Positions 57,501 through 64,000 of a stretch of 64,000 nt of DNA are shown in pieces; position 1 is the first letter of the stretch, and each line of letters begins with the position of its first letter. The stretch is from Flammula alnicola (taxonomy: Eukaryota > Basidiomycota > Agaricomycetes > Agaricales > Strophariaceae), in NCBI GenBank assembly GCA_015499995.1, contig JADNRV010000156.1, positions 58,815-122,814 on the forward strand. The letters are read 5' to 3'. Made by a program: the position numbers and the translations under genes. Under the pieces are notes generated by a model. The model was not told the DNA's origin and did no database searches. It saw only the letters and a program-made list of their open reading frames with translations.

Positions 57501-60500
57501 TCAACCAAGCGCAAAGCTCAGCGTGCTCGTCCCACCCGTCGAAGCCGCAGGCGACGGAGCCTCAACAGGCACATTGTATCCCTCGACACCAGGACCGGCA
57601 GCCATGTTCATGCCCTGTCCTCGGCTTCCTTGTTCCTGCTGGTCCTCGCCGGACGCAGAAGCGCTCGAGGTGCTGGCACCATCTCCGCTGTGATTATCAC
57701 TGCCGGAGAACCACGAGTTCGCAGACCCAAGGACGCCAACGAAGCTCATATCAAAGATGCCCATGTTCCCGAGGTTCATACCGAACATCGCATCGGCGGT
57801 AGGCGAGGGCGGGCCTGGACGCGGTGTGGTGAAATCCGAAGGCGAAAGACCAGCGCTGGACGTGGTAGTGATTTCATGATGCTGCTGAAGAGGTGCTCCG
57901 GCAGTTTTTAGCGCGTCCGAAGTACCCTTATCGTCCAAGCTCGCGAGGAAAGCATCCCAATGCACTTGTTCGCCCGTAGAAGAATCCCCGCCTGCACTTG
58001 TGGCTTTGCCGTTATCCAGCTGATCCATCTTGTACGCCAAGCTTCCATCGTCACTGACATTGACGCATTTGAACCCGTCCTGCATGTGCATCGGCGCCGC
58101 CGACACATCCACATCGCTCGGCAGACTCAGACGCAGACCCGCACTGGGCCGACCATCCTCGCCCTCGCCGCATTTTCCGAGTTCCTCCCGCCCAAGAGCA
58201 GCACCATCGTCGCCCTGAAGGGCCAACCTCAGCCTCGGCCGTCCTCTCTTGCCTCCTTCAGCATCCGCACCCTCCTCATCGTCCTGCGCGCCCCTCTTCC
58301 CAACATTCGCATGCCCATTGCTCGTCCCATGAACAGTCTTGGTCGTGATAGCAGAAGTCGCACTCCAGGCCTTATACCCTCGAGCCCACTGCTGCGCCCG
58401 AGCACGATCAGCAGGTGTACCTCTGCCCGTCAACTTGATGCCCAACTCCGACTGGCGGAGGTAGCCAACCCGGATAGTCTCCAAGCGGGGCGGCGGAAGA
58501 GGAAGGATGGGCGACGGCGGCATAAAGTAGCTCTGGTTAGCCGCTGGGAGGTGGATCTGCAGTGGCGCCTGATGTTGCTGCTGCTGAGGTTGCTCCTGGT
58601 GGGACTGTTGCTCTTGATCTTGCGTCGGAGGGTTCGCCTGGAGCTGCTGCTGCTCGTCTTGCTGCTGCTGACCCTGGGCAGTATCCTGCTGCATCGGCTC
58701 CTCCGGCCACGTCTGCGCGCCAGCATACTGCATCTGAAAAGGCACAGGCGGGATATAAAAGCTCGAGATCATGCTCTCGCCCGGAGACAGCGGCGACGCA
58801 GGGGTCGTGGGCGAAGTAGGTGACGAAAGCTCCGCATTGAAAGAAGGATCCGAGAAAGCCTCGATGTCGACCTCCATCTCGCCTTCAGCGTCTTCGTCGC
58901 CCGAGAGCAGTCCGCCTTCTTCTCCCGAAGCCCCTGCAGCAACAGCCAATTTACCAACCACCGAGGCTACAGACGACGACGTCGACGCCACGGGCGACTT
59001 CGACCTAGCCGCATCCTCGACGGGACTCGTCGGACTCGCCGACGCCGCCCTTTTCCCCACCGCAGCACCGCCCAAGCTCTTCATCGCCTCCTCCACCGCC
59101 TCATCCTCGTCCGTCTCATCCTCATCCTCATCATCGTCCTCATCCCACTCATCCTCATCGTCCTCATACTCCTCATACCCATAAACCGCGCACCACCCAC
59201 CAACGACCCCGACCCTGACGGAGAGGCGGCACCATCCATATCCTCGTCCTCCTCCCACGCAAACGAAAACCCCGCATCGCCCTCAAACTCCTCCATCGAG
59301 TCGTCCTCAAGGAGCTCGAAGGGGTATATCTTCTCGTTCATGAAATCGTCATCATCATCCTCGTCCTCCATCGCATCGTCCACCGCCTCCGATCCCGACC
59401 CCGCCTCCGTCGACGCACTCGAGCCAGGCTCCGAGGCAGCCCGACGCCGTCTCGCCCTGCCCCCACCCCCACTCACGCCCCGCTGCCGATCCCTAGCCTG
59501 GCGCTTCCCAGCGCCCAAACTAACCAACAGCGACCTCTTCCGCTTCCGAAGGTGCGACGACGAGGAGCCATTATACCCCAGCGGGAAAACACCCCTAGCC
59601 GAATAATAATCATGCGCTTCCTGAGCGACGACCGCGCGGATCGTGTCGGGCGTGTACCGCTTCGAACTGTGCGTATCCCAAAGAAAAAAAGAAGTGTCAG
59701 TAAAATGTAAAATATATGCACAATAAATTCCCCCCCAAAAAAGCAAAGAGAGGAAAAGGCATGCCCGACGCCCAACGCCTCAGCACCACAAAGCCAAAGT
59801 CAAACACCAACAAAACACCAACCCCAAACACCAAAGTCACCCAAAAACCTCAAGAAACCACAAAGACTCACATTTCCCAAACGCGCAACTTGCACGCCGT
59901 AGCCCACATAGCCCCGTCCCGCTCAATCCGCGGCGGCAGCTCCAACGGCGTCGGGTCCGGATACGCCAGCTTCCTTTGCTGCTTCAGCGTCAGCGGCATG
60001 CCTTGCGCCTGCTGCTGCTGTTGTGCTTGTTGCTGTTGTTGCTGTTGTTGTTGTGGTTGCAGTTGAATTTGCTGCTGCTGAGCCTGTTCCTGCATCTGTT
60101 GGTCCTGCTGGCCTTGCTGCTGCGTCGGCGAACCCGACGACGACGAAGCCGACGCAGGGTACATCATCCCCTGATCCATCGCATGCTGCTGCTGCTGATT
60201 ACCCGTCGTCGACTCTTGCACTTGCGCATACATCTGCTGCTGCTGTTGCTGATCCCGTTCCTGTTGTTGAGGCTGCTGCTGAGGCTGCTGCTGTTGCGAC
60301 TCGAACGACAACCCCGGCAACGTCGCAAACTGGTGCGGATGCTGATTTGGCTGCTGCTGCTGCTGCCCCCCAACCCCAACATCTCCACCAACAACAAACG
60401 ACGAAACACCCGCGAACCCTTCCTGCGGCTGGAACCCAAACCCAAGCTCGCTCTCACTAGCCGGTATCGCCAGCGCAGCCATCGACATGCTCATGCTCAT

Positions 60501-62603
60501 ATTTATGCCCATATTCATGCCCATGCCGAGACCCATAGGCATATCCAGAGGCATGGCGAGCGGCACCGACGCTGGCACATCGCCCGTTGACGTTGGCGTT
60601 GGCAGGCCCGAGGGCGATGCCGGGCCGAGGCTAAAATGCCCGACATCGAGGAACGACTGCATGAAATGCTGGTGCTGATGCTGCTGGTGCTGGTGCTGGT
60701 GTTGATGCTGGTGCTGATGCTCATGATGACGCTCATCCCCCACCTCAGCCCCACCCCCACCACTCGAGATAGACACAGGAACCTCGACGAACGGGCCCAA
60801 AAAGGCCGCAGCCGACGTGGGTATCGTCGGGAGAACAATAGGGTTCGAGAATACACTGCCGGCGTTGGCGCTATTGCCACTACTGCCATTAGTAGTAGTA
60901 GTAGTAGCAGCAGTGCCATGACTATTGCTGGTGGCGTTCGCGCTGCCACTACCGCCCTCATTCGCCAACACCACCGACAGCGGTACAGGCATCGGCCCCA
61001 CCACAGGGCTCATCGGCGGGCTCGAAGCAGGCGACGTATGTGCGCTCGTCGACGCCGTTCCGTTGCCATTACCACCACCTGCGCTCGCATTCGGACCGGC
61101 ATTATTACTGCTACTACCGCCGCCAGCGTTACCACTGGCACCCGCAGCAACGGCCGAAGGCAGGCTCAACGGCGGCAAGGGTCCGAGATCCACAGCATCC
61201 AGCGGCGGCGAGGAGCGCGCGGAGAGGGTGGGCGGCGAGGATGGCGGGGTGGTGGTATGCGCGAGGGGTGTCAGGGGTGAGTGGATGTGTGGTTGGGTGA
61301 TTGTGTGCGTGGGGCGGACGGGCGAGGGCGGCGCCGCTGATGACGAGGAGGAGGAGGAGGAGGAAGAGGTTGCTGATGATGGAGGATTGGGTTTAGATGT
61401 GGTCGATGTTGAGGTAGGTGATGCGGATGAGATGGGTAACGATAAGGGTGTTGGTGTCGACGATGATGATGATGAAGAGGATGAGGTGGATGTCGCTGTT
61501 GGTGCTGTTGAGGATGGTTCACCGTCTTTACTTGGTGGAGACTTGGACTTTGACGCCAGGGTGGTTGAGTCATCCTTATCGGGGGCCGGTTTGGACGGAG
61601 ATGTTGACGATGAAAGACTTTCGGCTTCTGCATCTTTACTAGACTCTGCCTTTGAAGGCGCAGGAGCAGTAGTGGATGCTGAAGTCGAGGTGGAAGCAAG
61701 AGCAGAACCCGCCGACCGCCGTCTTGGCCTAAGAGACACGACACGTGGGGTAGGGGCGTAGTCCAAAGGGACTTTCATAACGTCCTTCTCCTTCTCTTTG
61801 CCTTTTGCAGCTCTCGTCACAGTTTGCAGCTGCTGTGCAGACACGATGGGTTGGTTAGCCTTAAAGTTACTTTGAAGAGACACGAGGCGAGAAAGGAAAC
61901 CCACGTTGTTATCGCCTGGCGGCGCCTTGTCCCTTCCTTGGGTGTTTTCTTTTCGCTTCTTCGTAAGCGACGGAGAACATGAATCCGCGTCTGCATCCCC
62001 TTCTCTCGCTTGTTGTATCCCTTTCTTCTTTTCCTCTTCCTCGATAAGGAGGGACTTGCGCTTCGCAGCCCGGGTCTTGGTAGCATTGGGAGGTGGTATG
62101 GGAGTGGGAGGGGCGAGTGGCGCAGGCGGTGGAGTGGATGTAGAGGCAAGGTCTTTCGCTCTCGCTGCAGCAGCAATACGGAGAATACCAGCCTCGTTAG
62201 TGGTAGTGAACTTCTGTCGTTTTTGCGCACGCAGAGATCGGGGAGTCGGTTGTGGCGTCGGGAGGGTAGCTGGAGTGGCACCGAGCTGGCGCGAGCGGCT
62301 CTTTGAGGACGATGGAGGATGCTGTGGCTCGGGGTCCGACTCTGACTCATTCTGAGGTGGCTGTGGCTCAGACAGCCGGGCGCGCTTGCGAGTAGTGGGG
62401 GTGGGAGTGGCTTTGGTCGGCGATGACTGCTTGGATGCCCTCTTCGGGGGTGAGGAAGAAGCTACCGGCGGGGAAGGGGGCTGGTGTGGGACAAGTCTGG
62501 CACTGCGTCTGACTGGAGAAACTGGTGTGGGTGGATGAGATGCGCCAGGCGGGAGGGCGGGGGTAACGGCAGGGGCTGGGCGGAACAATAAGTGCACGGC
62601 CAT
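57501..62603 (-). CDS. Large Gln/Ser/Pro-rich hypothetical protein, probable nuclear regulator
   Basis: Two exons, complement(join(57501..59666,59872..62603)), about 1632 aa. The 205-bp intron (GTGAGTC...GCACAG) joins ACKLRVWEI to SKRYTPDTIRAVVAQEAHDYY. One base is missing near 59178-59181: the frame passes from GGARFMG to YEEYEDDEDEWDED. The N-terminal 900 residues are low complexity: basic with NLS-like KRARL and KRKSLL, then Ser/Thr/Pro and Gly/Asn runs, HQ repeats, and long Gln tracts. Just before the intron comes LPPRIERDGAMWATACKLRVWE, which looks folded. The second exon has an acidic block and then LRQSELGIKLTGRGTPADRARAQQWARGY, shared with the 3.7-kb gene. Low-complexity Gln and acidic tracts suggest a transcription co-regulator; this is inference. 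Start ATG 62603 (MAVHLLFRPAPAV). Confidence 0.7.
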
Positions 62604-64000
62604 AGTGGTAAACTGTGCGGGGTTTATTGAGATTGAATTGGTATTCTCTCGAGTCAATCACCTGCAGACAGGGGGTGAGAGGCCCAAGAAAGGATGACTA
62701 TATCCACCACGCAATCTAATTATTGACCCAAAAGCGCCACAGCGGTGACGGCTTTACGATAAGGGGGGCCAATCTGGGTAGATCGCAATACGGCTGTTGG
62801 CAGTTTAGGCGCTGTGTCCGGTGCTGTGACGGGGTGCTGGGCCACGGAAGGTGCTCTGGCCTGATCTTGGAAATGGGAAGAAGGGTGTGGCAGCTGCGCG
62901 GCAGAGAGGGTGAGGCGGGGCTTTTCCCACGCTGACTCATTCAACGAGAAAATTGACCCAGAATGTCCCATCACCATCACGTGAGCATAACGAGGCTGTG
63001 AGCACGTCATTGTCGTCTATTGTGAGGGGACGGGAGGGGAAAGGAAAGAGGCAAGGGACAGGACAGGCGCGCTTTATAGGATGGTACTCGCGAACAGTGA
63101 CAAACTCGGATCGGATTCGATGGAACACGATCGATGGTTGTGATCTCCCTTTTCCAATCTCTAAATTTCTATTATAGCGGAGGACGGCTTGACTACTGCC
63201 TGCGACCTGCGTGGGCGTGCCCTGTCATCTCCTTCAAGCTTTGTATGTGTACATAACAAGAAGTCTCCCAAGAAGATTCAAGCTTCTTGACGCCGGCTTC
63301 GATTTTGCACCCCTCGTCCGGTTAGATCATAGATGGCATGTAACACCGTGGACTCGTATCATTTTCATTGATCCTTCTCCACTCCGCTTATGTGCTGCCT
63401 ATTCTCATTCACTCACCGCCCAACCCATACACTCCTTCTATTCTAATCCAAACCTGATTCAGATGCACTTTTTAAGGCGGGCCTGTCAATCTTCCTCTTG
63501 ATTCAAATTTCACAGTATTCCGAATGTCCCTGTTCGCCACTCCTTTTACTTTATTCCCTTTTGACCGCAGGATGATAGCTATCTGCTTCCGCCGACCTCC
63601 GAAATTCAACGCCGCCACATGCATATGTGTGACCTCCAAGCCCAACGCAGAAACAAAATCTGCATTCCAATGCAACTTGCCAAATCAAGCACACTCCGCA
63701 TTTTTAGATCTCACTTTGCCTCCGCCGTCGCTCAAGATGGGTTTTGAATTTACCGTTCAAACACCCGTTCTTCGCTTAAAACTTGCCCCATCCCCAGGTC
63801 CGCGTCCGAGTCTTCGCGCTGAAAAATCCCCATTGGAGCCGTCTGTTGCCGTCTTCCTTCTTCCTTGGTCCCAAAAAAAAGAACATGGATGGCTACACCC
63901 AACTTAAGGAGCGGTATCTTTCGCGAAATATATATTTATGTAACGGTAATTGACAACTCACATCATTATCTCTGTGCTTTCAGGTTAACGACTACCCTGA
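62604..64000. other. Intergenic region to the window edge
   Basis: Promoter side of the large gene, then AT/CT-rich DNA. Frames at 63211-63501 and 63524-63907 (127 codons) have no motifs. A CT-rich leader-like stretch at 63360-63500 could precede a gene lying mostly beyond the window, but nothing can be assigned. Confidence 0.45.

Noticed and set aside
56990..57514. 174-codon minus-strand frame with many hydrophobic residues, possible membrane protein
   Set aside because: Composition follows the purine/pyrimidine bias of the DNA; there is no family motif, and the frames shift among one another. More likely 3' UTR.
57960..58823. 287-codon plus-strand ORF
   Set aside because: Antisense shadow of the large Gln-rich gene; Arg/Leu runs mirror Gln/Ala and acidic codons.
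60925..61761. 278-codon plus-strand acidic ORF
   Set aside because: Antisense shadow of Ser/Thr/Pro-rich coding sequence of the same large gene.
1..64000. tRNA, rRNA or CRISPR loci
   Set aside because: I saw no cloverleaf with intact A and B boxes, no conserved rRNA blocks, and no regular spacer-repeat array. A covariance search could still reveal a tRNA I missed.

Overview
The window looks like nuclear DNA of a basidiomycete fungus, most likely an Agaricomycete. Genes sit on both strands without operons. They are cut by many short introns (mostly 48-80 bp, GT-AG with CTAAC/CTGAC-like branch sites). Intergenic DNA holds no bacterial signals, and the proteins are typical of mushrooms: many F-box/leucine-rich-repeat proteins, a MYND protein, a HET fragment, and Ser/Pro/Gln-rich regulators. 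Exon structures below were built by hand from splice signals and reading frames. Protein family names rest on recognised motifs, not on a search.

Layout. 0-3.6 kb is mostly empty. 3.67-4.93 kb (-) encodes a 401-aa protein whose start codon is split by an intron. 8.5-12.3 kb holds two F-box proteins. 13.3-14.7 kb (-) is a six-exon xylose-reductase-like aldo-keto reductase. 15.1-16.9 kb (-) is an eight-exon C2H2 zinc-finger protein with tandemly duplicated exon-intron units. 19.0-21.5 kb holds a HET-domain scrap, an AlkB-type 2-oxoglutarate/iron dioxygenase with a probable GC-AG intron, and a Pro-rich protein. 22.3-23.8 kb is a repeat-bearing LRR-like protein.

The central feature is a segmental duplication. 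A four-exon gene for a SAM-like/coiled-coil/C-terminal membrane-anchor protein occurs at 24.37-28.14 kb (copy A) and again, in the same orientation, at 35.92-39.60 kb (copy B). Copy A keeps the native C-terminus but has six single-base deletions. Copy B is open throughout (1114 aa) but its last residues come from unrelated flanking DNA. The 7.7 kb between them has no convincing protein gene, but has two arrays of diverged repeats carrying intron-like segments. Copy B ends 56 bp before the start of the gene for RNase P/MRP subunit POP4.

41-64 kb holds an adenosine-deaminase-like enzyme, a 267-bp MITE with perfect 27-bp inverted repeats, a MYND protein, four F-box genes (two clearly paralogous), a class-III (4-aminobutyrate type) aminotransferase, and a 1632-aa Gln-rich protein related to the first gene of the window. 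Eleven single-base deletions, and no insertions, break otherwise well-conserved frames across the window. This is either unpolished long-read sequence or widespread decay, and it matters for every gene model here. I found no pathway linking the neighbours; they look like independent fungal genes.
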